This document shows positions 51,729 to 61,608 of a stretch of DNA of 64,000 nt, piece after piece. A program made the position numbers and the translations under genes. Under the pieces are notes generated by a model. That model had not been told where the DNA came from. It saw nothing but the letters and a program-made list of their open reading frames with translations, and ran no database searches. Source of the stretch: Agrobacterium cucumeris (GTDB taxonomy: Bacteria > Pseudomonadota > Alphaproteobacteria > Rhizobiales > Rhizobiaceae); NCBI RefSeq assembly GCF_030036535.1, contig NZ_CP080388.1:1302001-1366000 (forward strand), given 5' to 3'. The stretch's first letter is position 1. The number at the start of each line of letters is the position of its first letter.

Positions 51729-51827
51729 CTCGCGCCATTGATCAAAGCGGTACTCGGGCAGGAAATCGTCGGTTGCGAAGCGGATGATGGTATTCGTGGC
51801 CTGGTCCTCCCCGACGATCCCGGCGGC

Positions 51828-52274
51828 CTATTTTTCTGTTGCGCGAAATCGAAGATGAACGAGCGGATAGGGTCGCCCCTGTCCGTCAAGATCGGAGCGG
51901 CCTGTCGGCTCGAAACCCAGCTTACGGTAAAAGCCCATGGCCTCGATGTTCTGTTCGTTGACATCGGTGGTCAGCTCGGGATGCGCGGCGATGGCCGCCT
52001 GCACCAGCGCCTTGCCGATGCCTTTGCCGTGATGATCCGGATCGATGAAAAGCGCCTCCATGTGCCCTTCATGCAGAAACATGAAGCCGAGCGGGTCATC
52101 CGAAGCATCGACCGCAAGCGTCAGGGGCATTTGCGGGAGGAAGGCTTTGACTTCCTCTCCGATCGCGGCGCGATCCGCCGGAAGAAGGAAGCCGTGGGTG
52201 GCATCGACGGCCCGGCTCCATATGTCGAGGATGCGGGTTGTGTCGCGGGTGGTGGAGGGGCGAAGTGTGATCAT
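51828..52274 (-). CDS. GNAT family N-acetyltransferase
   Basis: Acetyl-CoA-dependent acetyltransferase of 148 aa with the GNAT core: GFMFLHEGHMEALFIDPDHHGKGIGKALV in pieces (residues 63-92; motif A Q/R-x-x-G-x-G/A as HHGKGIG) and VNEQNIEAMGFYRKLGFEPTG (motif B). YjaB-like, probably acting on a small amine or protein; the substrate is unknown. It is on the same strand as the AraC gene downstream. Confidence 0.87.
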   Translation of the reverse strand: MITLRPSTTRDTTRILDIWSRAVDATHGFLLPADRAAIGEEVKAFLPQMPLTLAVDASDDPLGFMFLHEGHMEALFIDPDHHGKGIGKALVQAAIAAHPELTTDVNEQNIEAMGFYRKLGFEPTGRSDLDGQGRPYPLVHLRFRATEK

Positions 52275-52457
52275 GTCCCACCCTTAGCAATTGCGATCTT
52301 TTCACGCCATGGGGCCGCCTTCATCTTTTTCGCGAGCACCTTTGCGGTCGATGAATTTCCGGGCCTGAAGCGGTCGATTTTTAGCTCCGCTGTCCAGCCG
52401 GATTAACGGAGCAGAGAATTTTCGCGAAAAAAGCGCTTGCAAAAACGGCGATAAAAA

Positions 52458-52486
52458 AAATAGATAAAAAGGAGTTCTATCTATTT
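52458..52486. promoter_or_regulatory. Putative BioR operator upstream of bioB
   Basis: AAATAGATA-N11-TATCTATTT, a perfect 9-bp inverted repeat made of two degenerate copies of the BioR core TTATCTATAA. It lies 23-51 bases before the bioB ATG. BioR is the GntR-type biotin repressor of alphaproteobacteria; its gene is not in this window. Confidence 0.6.
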
Positions 52487-52508
52487 ATTTTGAAAGAGAG
52501 GCTGTCAA

Positions 52509-53528
52509 ATGGATCAGATGATTGTGCCAATCGCCCGAAATCGGGCTGAAGTTCCCGTAATTGAAGCAAGCTCGGCACTCGAAGAAGCAAAAATTATCTA
52601 TAATTTACCGTTTAACGATCTGCTTTTCCAAGCCCAACAGGTGCATCGCCGTCATTTCGATGCCAATGCCATCCAGATGAGCAGGCTCCTGTCCATCAAA
52701 ACGGGTGGATGCCCTGAAGATTGCAGTTACTGCAGCCAATCCGCCCGCAACCCAACGGGTCTGAAGGCCTCCAAGCTCATGGAAGTGGAGCGGGTGCTGG
52801 CGGAGGCGCGCAAGGCGAAGGAAGGTGGGGCGACGCGTTATTGCATGGGTGCAGCCTGGCGCAACCCGAAGGAACGCGACATGGAGGCGGTGGTGGCCAT
52901 GGTCGAGGGCGTCAAGGCTATGGGTATGGAGACCTGCATGACGCTCGGCATGCTGACGCCGGAGCAATCCGAACGGCTCGCCGATGCCGGGCTCGATTAT
53001 TACAATCATAATGTCGATACGTCCGAGCGCTTTTATTCACAGATCATCACCACCCGCACTTTTGAGGATCGGCTGGAAACGCTCGCCAATGTCCGCGATG
53101 CGGGTATCAAGGTCTGTGCCGGCGGCATTCTCGGCATGGGAGAAACGGTCGAGGACCGCATTTCGATGCTGGTGACGCTTGCCAATCTGCCGGTTCCACC
53201 GGAAAGCGTGCCGATCAACATGCTGATCCCGATCCCCGGTTCCAAGCTCGCTGACGCCGATCCGGTCGACCCGATCGATTTTGTCCGCACCATCGCACTG
53301 GCACGAATCCTGATGCCGCGTTCGCATGTGCGGCTTTCCGCCGGGCGCACCGAGATGAGCGACGAGACGCAGGCGCTCTGTTTTCTGGCCGGGGCCAATT
53401 CCATTTTCGTCGGTGAAACGCTGCTGACGGCCGATAATCCGGGTGAGGATCACGATACGGCACTGTTCCGGCGTCTGGGTCTTAAGCCGATGGAGTTGCA
53501 GCCTGCACAATCGGGAGAGGGCCGGTGA
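52509..53528 (+). CDS. bioB: Biotin synthase
   Basis: Radical-SAM enzyme of 339 aa that inserts sulfur into dethiobiotin. The 4Fe-4S motif CPEDCSYC (about residues 73-80) and the 2Fe-2S ligands in YCMGAAW, ETCMTLG and an Arg in the VRLSAGR motif (about 275) are all present. An exact BioR consensus palindrome falls in its codons 29-32. GAGAGG precedes the ATG. First gene of bioBFDAZ. Confidence 0.96.
   Translation: MDQMIVPIARNRAEVPVIEASSALEEAKIIYNLPFNDLLFQAQQVHRRHFDANAIQMSRLLSIKTGGCPEDCSYCSQSARNPTGLKASKLMEVERVLAEARKAKEGGATRYCMGAAWRNPKERDMEAVVAMVEGVKAMGMETCMTLGMLTPEQSERLADAGLDYYNHNVDTSERFYSQIITTRTFEDRLETLANVRDAGIKVCAGGILGMGETVEDRISMLVTLANLPVPPESVPINMLIPIPGSKLADADPVDPIDFVRTIALARILMPRSHVRLSAGRTEMSDETQALCFLAGANSIFVGETLLTADNPGEDHDTALFRRLGLKPMELQPAQSGEGR
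52594..52603. promoter_or_regulatory. Exact BioR palindrome inside bioB
   Basis: TTATCTATAA, the BioR consensus, at codons for Ile-Ile-Tyr-Asn of bioB; AT-rich codons here (ATT, TTA) differ from the surrounding GC-rich use. Could act as a roadblock operator with the upstream site. Confidence 0.55.
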
Positions 53529-54670
53529 ACGCATCGGCACTCTCCGCTTACGAGGTGAAACTTGCCGGCCTGCACCGCAAATCGCGTCTACGGGCGCTCT
53601 CTCCCCATGAGGGGATCGATTTCACCTCCAACGACTATCTCGCGCTTGCCGATGCACCCCGGCTGAAGGCGGCGATTACCGAAGCAATCGAAAGGGGCGT
53701 GCCGGTTGGCGCTGGTGGCTCACGCTTGCTTCGCGGCAACCACCCGGAACATGAGGCGTTGGAGGCGGAGGCAGCAGCATTTTTCGGCACGGAAAAAACG
53801 ATCTATTTCGGTAGCGGTTTCGCCGCCAATGTCGCACTTTTTTCCACCTTGCCGCTGCGGGACGATCTTGTGCTCTACGATGCGCTGATCCATGCGAGCG
53901 TGCATGATGGTATAGCGGCCGGCAAGGCGCAGGCGCTCGCTGTGCCGCATAACGAGGTCGAGGCATTCGAGCGGGAAATAAGCCGCTGGCGTCAGGCTGG
54001 CGGTCGTGGACGGCCGTGGATCGCGGTTGAAAGCCTTTATTCCATGGATGGCGACCGGGCGCGGCTTGCGGCGCTTGCCGATCTTGCCGAACGACATGGC
54101 GGTTTTCTTGTGGTCGATGAGGCGCATGCCACCGGCGTTTTCGGACCCGGTGGTCGTGGCCTTGCGGCAGAACTGGACGGGCGGGGCAACGTGGTGGCGC
54201 TGCACACCTGCGGCAAGGCTCTTGGCCTTTCCGGCGCACTTCTGAGCTTGCCTGCGGTTCTTGCCGACTACCTCATCAACCGCGCCCGGGGCTTCATCTA
54301 TTCCACCGCGCCTTCGCCGCTAATGGCAGCGGCGGTGCGGGAAGCCTTGTCGATCATCGCCGAGGAAGGTTGGCGGCAGTCGCGGCTGGCGGAACTGATA
54401 AATTTTGCCGGTGAAGAACTAAACTCCCGGCTCGGGGTCACACCCAGCGGTTCGCAGATCATGCCGGTGATGATCGGCGACAACGCCCGTTCGCTCGGCA
54501 TAGCTGCGCACCTGCGTGAAAGCGGTTTTGACGTACGGGCGATCCGCCCGCCGACGGTGCCGGAGGGAACGGCGCGCCTGCGTCTTTCCATCACGCTGAA
54601 TGTGGATGAGAGCCAGATTGCCGGTATGGTCGGGCAGCTTGCCTTCGCATTGAAGGAGAAACGGGCATGA
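53525..54670 (+). CDS. bioF: 8-amino-7-oxononanoate synthase
   Basis: PLP enzyme of 381 aa that joins pimeloyl-ACP (or -CoA) and alanine. The start is GTG, overlapping the bioB stop (GTGA). Motifs [20 protein letters not shown]-like [12 protein letters not shown] (about 60), [11 protein letters not shown] (about 198) and the PLP-Lys segment [12 protein letters not shown] (about 233) are present. Overlaps bioD by 4 bases. Confidence 0.94.
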   Translation: MNASALSAYEVKLAGLHRKSRLRALSPHEGIDFTSNDYLALADAPRLKAAITEAIERGVPVGAGGSRLLRGNHPEHEALEAEAAAFFGTEKTIYFGSGFAANVALFSTLPLRDDLVLYDALIHASVHDGIAAGKAQALAVPHNEVEAFEREISRWRQAGGRGRPWIAVESLYSMDGDRARLAALADLAERHGGFLVVDEAHATGVFGPGGRGLAAELDGRGNVVALHTCGKALGLSGALLSLPAVLADYLINRARGFIYSTAPSPLMAAAVREALSIIAEEGWRQSRLAELINFAGEELNSRLGVTPSGSQIMPVMIGDNARSLGIAAHLRESGFDVRAIRPPTVPEGTARLRLSITLNVDESQIAGMVGQLAFALKEKRA

Positions 54671-55305
54671 GCCTTCGTTTCGTTATTTCCGGCACCGATA
54701 CGGGCATCGGCAAGACGGTTTTTGCCGCAGCGCTTACCCACGCCCTGCAGGCTTCCTACTGGAAGCCGGTCCAATCCGGGCTGGAAGAGGAGACCGATAG
54801 CCAGACCGTGGAGCGGCTGGGTGGTGCGCCGCGCACCCGCATCCTGCCGGAAGCGTATTGCCTCAAAATGCCTGCCTCGCCGCATCTTTCGGCGCGTCTC
54901 GAGAATGTGACGATCGATCCCGCACTCCTGCAACCGCCGGAAATAAGAGGGCCGCTGGTAATTGAAGGGGCGGGCGGGCTTCTGGTGCCGTTGACCGACA
55001 GATTGCTGTTTGCCGATATCTTCGCCGGCTGGCAAATCCCGCTGATCCTTTGCGCCAGAACTGCGCTCGGCACCATCAACCACACGCTGCTGTCGCTTGA
55101 GGCGCTGCGGTTGCGGGCCATTCCGGTGCATGGCCTGGTTTTCATCGGCGATGAGCACGCGGAAAATGAGCGCATCATCACCGATATCGGCGGGGTTCGT
55201 GCACTCGGCCGTCTGCCGCATCTGTCTCAGATGACCGCCGGGGCGCTGCATCAGGCTTTCGCTCAGCAATTTAATCCTGCCGATTTTCTGGAGGTGACGG
55301 CATGA
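54667..55305 (+). CDS. bioD: Dethiobiotin synthetase
   Basis: ATP-dependent carboxylase/cyclase of 212 aa. P-loop [15 protein letters not shown] (residues 8-22), [13 protein letters not shown] (about 37) and [12 protein letters not shown] (about 102) are the BioD signatures. Coupled to bioF and bioA by ATGA overlaps. Confidence 0.94.
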   Translation: MSLRFVISGTDTGIGKTVFAAALTHALQASYWKPVQSGLEEETDSQTVERLGGAPRTRILPEAYCLKMPASPHLSARLENVTIDPALLQPPEIRGPLVIEGAGGLLVPLTDRLLFADIFAGWQIPLILCARTALGTINHTLLSLEALRLRAIPVHGLVFIGDEHAENERIITDIGGVRALGRLPHLSQMTAGALHQAFAQQFNPADFLEVTA

Positions 55306-56591
55306 GCCCTTCGCCCATCTGGCATCCCTTCACCCAGCACGGGCTGGAGCCGCCGATGAAACGCATCGTGTCGACGCAGGGTGCCTATCTCGTCGATGAG
55401 GATGGCACTCGGCTGTTCGATGCGATTTCATCCTGGTGGGTCATCACCCATGGTCACCGGCACCCGGCGATCATGGCCGCCATCCGTGCCGCGACAGAGG
55501 CCTTCGATCAGGTGATTTTTGCGGAGTTTTCCCACGAGCCTGCCGAGACGCTGGCAAGAGGGCTGATCGACATTGCCCCCGCCGGGCTGGAACACGTGTT
55601 TTATTCCGATAGCGGCTCGACCGCAGTGGAAGTGGCACTGAAAATGGCGCTCGGTTATTTCCATAATCGCGGAGAAAAGCGCGATCGCATCGTGGTGATG
55701 GAACATGGCTATCATGGCGATACGATCGGCACCATGTCCACCGGCGAACGTGGTGTGTTCAATGCCGCTTACGAGCCGCTGCTCTTCGGTGTCGACCGTC
55801 TGGCTTTTCCGGAACAGGGCAGCGCGCAGGCCACCCTCGATATTTTTGAACATTTCTGCCGTTCAGGCCGTGTCGCCGCCCTGTTGATTGAGCCGCTGGT
55901 GCTCGGCGCCGGCGGCATGAAGATGTATGGTGCTGATGTTCTGGTCGGGCTGAAACAGATTGCCGAACGCCATGGCTGCCTGTTCATTGCCGATGAGGTT
56001 ATGACCGGCTGGGGCCGGACCGGAAGTCTTTTCGCATGCGAGCAAGCCGGAATTTCTCCGGATATTCTGTGCACGTCGAAGGGCCTGACCGGCGGTTCCC
56101 TGCCGCTGGCGGCCACGCTGTGCAGCGGCGATATCTTCGATGCGCATTTTTCGACCGACCGCCGCAAGACCTTTTTCCATTCGAGTTCCTACACCGCCAA
56201 TCCGATTGCCTGCGCCGCTGCCGTCGCCAATCTCCAGGTCTGGCGGGATGAACCGGTGGCGCAGCGTATCGGGCAACTGGAACAGACGCTGGGCGACCAT
56301 CTGCGGCGCTTTGCCGAAGACAGACGTTTCACCAATATCCGGCAGGCGGGCACCATAGCTGCACTCGATCTCGTGGCGCCTTCCGGTGGTTATCTCGCCG
56401 AAGCGGGACCGCGTATGCGGGGCCTGTTCCGCGAGCGCGGGCTTGTCATCCGCCCGCTCGGCAACGCGGTTTATCTTATGCCCCCCTATTGTTCGACATC
56501 AGACGATCTGGCCCGTGCCTTCGACGCCATCGATGAGGTGGCCTCGATCGTCACCGAAGCCATTGACATACCTGCGACCGGAATCGTGTGA
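55302..56591 (+). CDS. bioA: Adenosylmethionine-8-amino-7-oxononanoate aminotransferase
   Basis: PLP transaminase of 429 aa using SAM as amino donor. WHPFTQH near the start, [14 protein letters not shown] (about 45), [15 protein letters not shown] (about 100), [15 protein letters not shown] (about 228) and the PLP-Lys in [12 protein letters not shown] (about 258) match BioA. Overlaps bioD by 4 bases; 45 bases to bioZ. Confidence 0.94.
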   Translation: MSPSPIWHPFTQHGLEPPMKRIVSTQGAYLVDEDGTRLFDAISSWWVITHGHRHPAIMAAIRAATEAFDQVIFAEFSHEPAETLARGLIDIAPAGLEHVFYSDSGSTAVEVALKMALGYFHNRGEKRDRIVVMEHGYHGDTIGTMSTGERGVFNAAYEPLLFGVDRLAFPEQGSAQATLDIFEHFCRSGRVAALLIEPLVLGAGGMKMYGADVLVGLKQIAERHGCLFIADEVMTGWGRTGSLFACEQAGISPDILCTSKGLTGGSLPLAATLCSGDIFDAHFSTDRRKTFFHSSSYTANPIACAAAVANLQVWRDEPVAQRIGQLEQTLGDHLRRFAEDRRFTNIRQAGTIAALDLVAPSGGYLAEAGPRMRGLFRERGLVIRPLGNAVYLMPPYCSTSDDLARAFDAIDEVASIVTEAIDIPATGIV

Positions 56592-56636
56592 CACCGGACA
56601 TCCGCATCCTCCTGAAGATTCTTGAAAGACCAGACA

Positions 56637-57623
56637 ATGCAGACACTTTCTTCGCGTATGGCCGGCTTTGGACATGCCGTTCCGGGGCGGTGCGTCGGCA
56701 ATGACGAGATAGAGCTGCGCCTTGGGCTGGAGACCGGCTGGATCGAGCGGCGAACCGGCATCCGCAGGCGTTATTGGGCGCAGGAAGGCGACACGCTAAG
56801 CGGCCTTGCCGCCGAAGCCGGCCGCATGGCGCTGGAAGATGCGGAAATCGCCCGTGACGATATCGCGCTCACATTGCTGGCAACTTCCACGCCGGACCAT
56901 CTCTTGCCACCCTCCGCACCGCTGCTTGCCCATCGGCTGAGCCTGGCGCAATCGGGCGGCATCGATCTCGCCGGCGCCTGTTCCGGCTTTCTTTATGCGC
57001 TCACCCTTGCCGATGGTTTTGTCCGCACCCATGGTCGCGCCGTGCTTGTCGTGGCGGCCAATATTCTGAGCCGCCGCATCAACCTTCAGGAAAGGGCGAG
57101 CGCTGTCCTTTTTGCCGATGCTGCCGGGGCGATTGTGCTTAAACCGTGCCGGGAAGCGCAGCGTGGCCTGCTTTCGGCCGATCTGCGGTCTGATGGCAGC
57201 GGTTACGATCTGATCCGGATAGCCGCAGGCGGCAGCAGCCAGCCGTTCTCCGCTGACACGCCCACCGGGGAAACGCTGATGACGATGCGCGACGGCCGCG
57301 AGGTCTTCTCCCGCGCCGTGGCGTTGATGACCCGGACCTCACAGCGTGTGCTGCAACAGGCGGAGCTATCGGCGACGAATATCGACCGTTTCGTGCCTCA
57401 TCAGGCCAATGCCCGCATGTTCGATGCCGTTTGCGACAATCTCGACATCGACCGGCAAAAAACCGTCCGCACGGTCGAGAGCTTCGGCAATTCCTCTGCC
57501 GCGACCATTCCGCTGTCGCTCTCCGTGGCCAATGCTGAAAGGCGCATCGCAAAGGGCGAGACGTTATTGCTCACCGCCGCAGGAGCCGGTTTGACCGGCG
57601 GGGCAATTGTTTATCGGCACTAG
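56637..57623 (+). CDS. bioZ: BioZ, KASIII-like pimeloyl-ACP precursor synthase
   Basis: Condensing enzyme of 328 aa with the FabH fold. Catalytic Cys in [12 protein letters not shown] (about residue 108), His in VPHQANARM (about 254) and Asn in GNSSAATIP (about 284). In Agrobacterium BioZ condenses glutaryl-CoA with malonyl-ACP to start pimeloyl-ACP synthesis, replacing the BioC-BioH route. The ATG at 56637 gives the usual length; an in-frame TTG 15 bases earlier is weaker. Confidence 0.92.
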   Translation: MQTLSSRMAGFGHAVPGRCVGNDEIELRLGLETGWIERRTGIRRRYWAQEGDTLSGLAAEAGRMALEDAEIARDDIALTLLATSTPDHLLPPSAPLLAHRLSLAQSGGIDLAGACSGFLYALTLADGFVRTHGRAVLVVAANILSRRINLQERASAVLFADAAGAIVLKPCREAQRGLLSADLRSDGSGYDLIRIAAGGSSQPFSADTPTGETLMTMRDGREVFSRAVALMTRTSQRVLQQAELSATNIDRFVPHQANARMFDAVCDNLDIDRQKTVRTVESFGNSSAATIPLSLSVANAERRIAKGETLLLTAAGAGLTGGAIVYRH

Positions 57624-57694
57624 CGCGGTAACATTGCGCAGAACGAAACGCGAAATATGTCGGTGGGTAGATGTTTGATTTTATTTGAAGAAAT

Positions 57695-57768
57695 TGGCTG
57701 GGGAACCTGGATTCGAACCAAGATCGACGGAGTCAGAGTCCGCTGTTCTACCATTGAACTATTCCCCA
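57695..57768 (-). tRNA. tRNA-Gln (anticodon CTG)
   Basis: Minus-strand cloverleaf: acceptor TGGGGAA/TTCCCCA, D-arm GTTCAATGGTAGAAC, anticodon arm GCGGA-CTCTGAC-TCCGT with anticodon CTG, T-arm with GGTTCGAATCC. Discriminator G and CCA are encoded. Confidence 0.96.
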
Positions 57769-57890
57769 AAGGCGTGAAGCGCGTGGCGCGTTTGCTTTGG
57801 TGGGTCGTCATATAGATGATTTATGCCGGGGCGCAAGTCGAAAAAATCGAAAAATGCGTTTTCACCCCTCTTTTGCGTTTCATCCCCGGA

Positions 57891-58328
57891 TCAGAGCCTT
57901 GCGCGGGTGGAACGCGGGGTAGAAAGCAGCAGGCTGGTCTCGCTGCCGGTGATGCCGGGCACCAGGCGGATGCGGCGCAGCACGGCGTCGAAATCGCTGA
58001 GTGTGGCGGCGTTGAGTTCCACGATCAGGTCCCAGCGGCCATTGGTGGTGTGGATCTCGGATATTTCCGGGAAGCCGCCAAGGGTGCGGATGACGCGGTC
58101 CGTCACATGGCCTTCAATCTCGATCATCATGATACCGCGGATTGCCGCTTCCACCGCATCGGCGCGCAGGATGACGGTGTAGCCGATGATGGTGCCGTCG
58201 TTTTCCATTCTTTCGATGCGGGAGCGAACCGTGGCGCGCGAGGTTTCCGTCTCCACTGCAAGATCGGAAATGCTGCGCCTGCCGTTGTGCCGCAAAAGGG
58301 TGACGAGCCGTTCGTCGAGATTGTCCAT
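57891..58328 (-). CDS. Lrp/AsnC family transcriptional regulator
   Basis: Regulator of 145 aa: N-terminal helix-turn-helix (DERLVTLLRHNGRRSISDLAVETETSRATVRSRIERM in pieces, residues 4-40) and a C-terminal RAM ligand domain (about 65-140, EIEGHVTDRVIRTLGGFPEI). ATG 58328 gives a normal Lrp length. It is divergent from the arginase/ornithine cyclodeaminase genes and probably activates them in response to arginine or ornithine. Confidence 0.9.
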   Translation of the reverse strand: MDNLDERLVTLLRHNGRRSISDLAVETETSRATVRSRIERMENDGTIIGYTVILRADAVEAAIRGIMMIEIEGHVTDRVIRTLGGFPEISEIHTTNGRWDLIVELNAATLSDFDAVLRRIRLVPGITGSETSLLLSTPRSTRARL

Positions 58329-58458
58329 GATTACCAGTTTGATAAAGTGATTTTGCCAGATTGATAGTTCATTTCGATAATCTTGCCAATATTTGATGTT
58401 CAATCCGCCATATCTCTATGGTTTAGTGATGGTGTTGGTTGGGAAAGCGAGGACGGGA

Positions 58459-59379
58459 ATGGATATCAGGCTTATTGGTGCACCTCTGCAGATCGGAGCG
58501 GGGCAATTGGGATGCGAAATGGGACCGAGCGCCTATCGCATCGCCGGCCTCATGCGTGCGCTGGAGGATCTGGGGCACCGGGTGGTCGATACCGGCAACG
58601 TGACGCCGGCGCCGCTGAAGGAATTTCACCACCCCAACCCGGCCGTGCATCATCTGGAAGAAACCGTGGCCTGGACCGAGGCGCTGACGGAGGCGGCCTA
58701 TCGCGAGAGTGCGGATGCCGTGCCGATCTTTCTTGGCGGCGACCATGCGATTTCGGCAGGAACCGTGGCTGGCATGGCGCGGCGGGTTGCCGAGACGGGC
58801 CGGCCGTTTTTCGTGCTGTGGCTTGATGCCCATACCGATTATCACACGCTGGAGACGACGCGCAGCGGCAATCTTCATGGCACGCCCGTTGCCTATTTCA
58901 GCGGCCGTGACGGGTTTGCCGGTTATTTCCCGCCGCTCTCCCACGCCGTGCCGGAAGAAAATATCGGCATGATCGGTATCCGCAGCGTCGATCCCGCCGA
59001 AAGGGCGGCGCTGGAAAAGAGCGGCATCACCGTGCACGACATGCGCTCCATAGACGAGCACGGCGTTGCGGTTCTGCTGCGCGAATTTCTCGCCCGCGTT
59101 CAGGCGGCAAATGGTTTGCTGCATGTCAGCCTCGATGTCGATTTTCTCGAGCCGTCGATTGCGCCTGCGGTCGGCACCACCGTTCCCGGCGGCGCGACGT
59201 TCCGCGAAGCGCATCTGGTGATGGAAATGCTGCATGATAGCGGGCTGGTCTGCAGTCTCGATCTTGTGGAACTCAACCCGTTCCTTGATGAGCGCGGCAG
59301 GACGGCGACGCTGATGGTCGATCTCGCCGCCAGCCTGATGGGCAAGCGGGTCATGGACCGCCCGACGCGGGCAGGCTGA
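58459..59379 (+). CDS. rocF: Arginase
   Basis: Mn-dependent hydrolase of 306 aa that splits arginine to ornithine and urea. Manganese ligands are in GGDHAISAGTVAG (about residue 98), WLDAHTDYHT (about 125) and SLDVDFLEPS (about 228); ELNPFLDE near the end is typical. AGGAC lies before the ATG at 58459. Followed by ocd after 13 bases, forming a two-gene arginine-to-proline route also known from nopaline catabolism. Confidence 0.93.
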   Translation: MDIRLIGAPLQIGAGQLGCEMGPSAYRIAGLMRALEDLGHRVVDTGNVTPAPLKEFHHPNPAVHHLEETVAWTEALTEAAYRESADAVPIFLGGDHAISAGTVAGMARRVAETGRPFFVLWLDAHTDYHTLETTRSGNLHGTPVAYFSGRDGFAGYFPPLSHAVPEENIGMIGIRSVDPAERAALEKSGITVHDMRSIDEHGVAVLLREFLARVQAANGLLHVSLDVDFLEPSIAPAVGTTVPGGATFREAHLVMEMLHDSGLVCSLDLVELNPFLDERGRTATLMVDLAASLMGKRVMDRPTRAG

Positions 59380-59392
59380 AAGGGGTGATGCG

Positions 59393-60448
59393 ATGACCGT
59401 GATACCGAACCTCAATATCGTTCCCTTCGTCAGCGTCGACCATATGATGAAGCTCGTTCTGCGGGTGGGAATCGACACCTTCCTGCGCGAGCTTGCCGAT
59501 GTGGTGGAGGAAGATTTCCGCCGCTGGGAGAGCTTCGACAAGACGCCACGCATCGCTTCACATTCGAAGGAGGGCGTCATCGAGCTGATGCCGACTAGCG
59601 ACGGCACGCTATACGGCTTCAAATATGTCAACGGCCATCCGAAGAACATGAAGGAAGGCCGCCAGACGGTGACGGCCTTCGGCGTGCTTTCCGATGTGGG
59701 TAACGGCTATCCGCTGCTTCTGACTGAAATGACGATCCTGACGGCGCTGCGCACTGCCGCTACTTCGGCCGTTGCCGCCAGGCATCTTGCCCGCCCCAAT
59801 TCCCGCTCCATGGCCATCATCGGCAATGGCGCCCAGAGCGAGTTCCAGGCGCGCGCTTTCAAGGCCATCCTTGGCATCGACACGTTGCGGCTTTTTGATA
59901 TCGACCGGTCGGCCAGCGAAAAATGCGCCCGCAATCTTGGCGGACAGGGTTTTGCCATCGAAATCTGCAATAGCGCTGAGGAGGCGGTGGAAGGCGCGGA
60001 TATCATCACGACAGTCACCGCTGACAAGCAATATGCGACGATCCTGACCGACAACATGGTTGGCCCCGGCATTCATATCAACGCCGTCGGCGGTGATTGT
60101 CCGGGCAAGACGGAACTGCACCGGGATATCCTGCTGCGATCCGATATTTTCGTCGAATATCCGCCGCAGACGCGCATCGAAGGCGAAATCCAGCAATTGC
60201 CGGCGGATTATGCCGTGACCGAGTTATGGCAGGTCATTGCCGGCGAAAAACAGGGCCGGACCGGCGAGAGGCAGATCACCCTGTTCGACAGCGTCGGCTT
60301 TGCAACGGAAGATTTCTCCGCGCTGCGCTATGTGCGCTCGAAACTGCCGGGCACCGGTCTTTATGCGGAGCTGGATCTCCTGGCTGATCCGGATGAGCCA
60401 CGCGATCTGTTCGGCATGTTGCTGCGTTGTGAGGCGGCTCTCGCCTGA
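59393..60448 (+). CDS. ocd: Ornithine cyclodeaminase
   Basis: NAD-linked enzyme of 351 aa converting ornithine to proline and ammonia (mu-crystallin family). KYVNGHPKNMKEGRQTV near residue 85, the Rossmann stretch MAIIGNGAQSEFQARAF (about 138) and INAVGGDCPGKTEL (about 225) are diagnostic. Works with the arginase just upstream; the pair allows use of arginine or opine-derived ornithine as nitrogen source. Confidence 0.94.
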   Translation: MTVIPNLNIVPFVSVDHMMKLVLRVGIDTFLRELADVVEEDFRRWESFDKTPRIASHSKEGVIELMPTSDGTLYGFKYVNGHPKNMKEGRQTVTAFGVLSDVGNGYPLLLTEMTILTALRTAATSAVAARHLARPNSRSMAIIGNGAQSEFQARAFKAILGIDTLRLFDIDRSASEKCARNLGGQGFAIEICNSAEEAVEGADIITTVTADKQYATILTDNMVGPGIHINAVGGDCPGKTELHRDILLRSDIFVEYPPQTRIEGEIQQLPADYAVTELWQVIAGEKQGRTGERQITLFDSVGFATEDFSALRYVRSKLPGTGLYAELDLLADPDEPRDLFGMLLRCEAALA

Positions 60449-60476
60449 GAGGACAGATTCAAGGTGGGGCTGGCGC

Positions 60477-61361
60477 TCAGCCGGCTCCCGCGCTTTTCTT
60501 CCGGCCGACCACATGTTCCCGCCAGATGGTGAAGAGGCCGGCGGCAATGACGATTGCTGCGCCCAGAACCATGTTTGACGTCACGACCTCGCCATAGATG
60601 GTGACGCCGATGATGGAAACGAGCACGAGCTGATAATAGGAGAACGGCTGCACGGAAGCTGCATCCGCCAGTTCGAACGCTTTTATCAGGCAATAATGAC
60701 CGCTCATGCCGGTAATGCAGAGCGCCAGCATCCATCCCCAGTCATAGGGCGCGAGGCTGACCCAATAAAACGGCCCGACCAGCGTCAGGGCCACTGCACC
60801 GGCCACACCGGTGTAGAAAAAGCTCGTCATTGCCGTATCGCTCCGGCTGCCGAGGCGGGTGAGCACGCCGTAAAGTGCCAGCATGAAGGCGGCGATGAAG
60901 GTTATGATCAGGCTGTTGTCGAAACCTTCGCCATCCGGCTTCAGGATGACGAGAACCCCGATGAAGCCGACAAAAATGGCGCACCAGCGTCGCCAGCCGA
61001 CCTTTTCGCCAAGCAGCGGCACGGAAAGTGCAGCGACGATGAGCGGCGCGGAAGCGATGATCGAGTGGCTGTGCGCCAGCCCGACAATGGCGAAAGAGAA
61101 GATCGAAAAAACGATCTGTACCGCCAGCAGAACGCCGCGGCCGATCTGCAGCCACGGACGGTTGGCCATGACGGCACCCCGGATGCCGCCCGCCGACCTT
61201 GCGGCCATCAACAGAACGAAGACGGCAAAGGCCCAGTAGCGCAGCATGGCGATGAAGACGGGCGGATAGGCGCTGCCCAGATGTTTCGAGATGCCATCCT
61301 GCGCCGCAAATATCGTGAAGGCGACAAGCGCATATAGAAAACCGGTCTTGGGTGATGGCAT
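60477..61361 (-). CDS. EamA/DMT family transporter
   Basis: Membrane exporter of 294 aa with ten helices and two EamA repeats (GFLYALVAFTIFAAQDGISK at the start; FITAFM-like IITFIAAFMLALYGVLTRLG in the middle). The ATG at 61361 suits the family; an in-frame ATG at 61430 would add a polar tail. Substrate unknown; possibly an amino acid or a metabolite from the neighbouring arginine genes. Confidence 0.83.
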   Translation of the reverse strand: MPSPKTGFLYALVAFTIFAAQDGISKHLGSAYPPVFIAMLRYWAFAVFVLLMAARSAGGIRGAVMANRPWLQIGRGVLLAVQIVFSIFSFAIVGLAHSHSIIASAPLIVAALSVPLLGEKVGWRRWCAIFVGFIGVLVILKPDGEGFDNSLIITFIAAFMLALYGVLTRLGSRSDTAMTSFFYTGVAGAVALTLVGPFYWVSLAPYDWGWMLALCITGMSGHYCLIKAFELADAASVQPFSYYQLVLVSIIGVTIYGEVVTSNMVLGAAIVIAAGLFTIWREHVVGRKKSAGAG

Positions 61362-61567
61362 GAAAAAACCGCTGTCCGGCTGCGTGCCGGCAAAAGAGGA
61401 TTCGGCGTGAATGAGGTGGGTAACAGCCATATGTTACGGCCGCACCTTGTCAGACAACCTTATTTTCCGAATAGCTGCCATGCAAGTCCGGCGGCTGCCT
61501 TTTTGACAGGCAGCCTGTTTCCGGAGGCGCGGGGAATAATCGGCTTTTCTCAAAAAAACCGGAAAAC

Positions 61568-61594
61568 TCACCCTCGGGCCAAACCCGAGGGTGA
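61568..61594 (-). terminator. Hairpin terminator after iolG
   Basis: Perfect 11-bp stem TCACCCTCGGG/CCCGAGGGTGA with 5-base loop; on the minus strand it is followed by TTTTCCGGTTTTTTTG. The CCCTCGGGTTTGGCCCGAGGG type of hairpin recurs in rhizobial intergenic DNA. Confidence 0.75.
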
Positions 61595-61608
61595 CGATGA
61601 GACCGGCT

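Noticed and set aside
53676..54239. 187-codon minus-strand frame within bioF
   Set aside because: Shadow of bioF; Arg/Pro/His-rich translation without a domain.
57620..57811. 63-codon minus-strand frame over the tRNA
   Set aside because: It is a by-product of the tRNA-Gln gene sequence.
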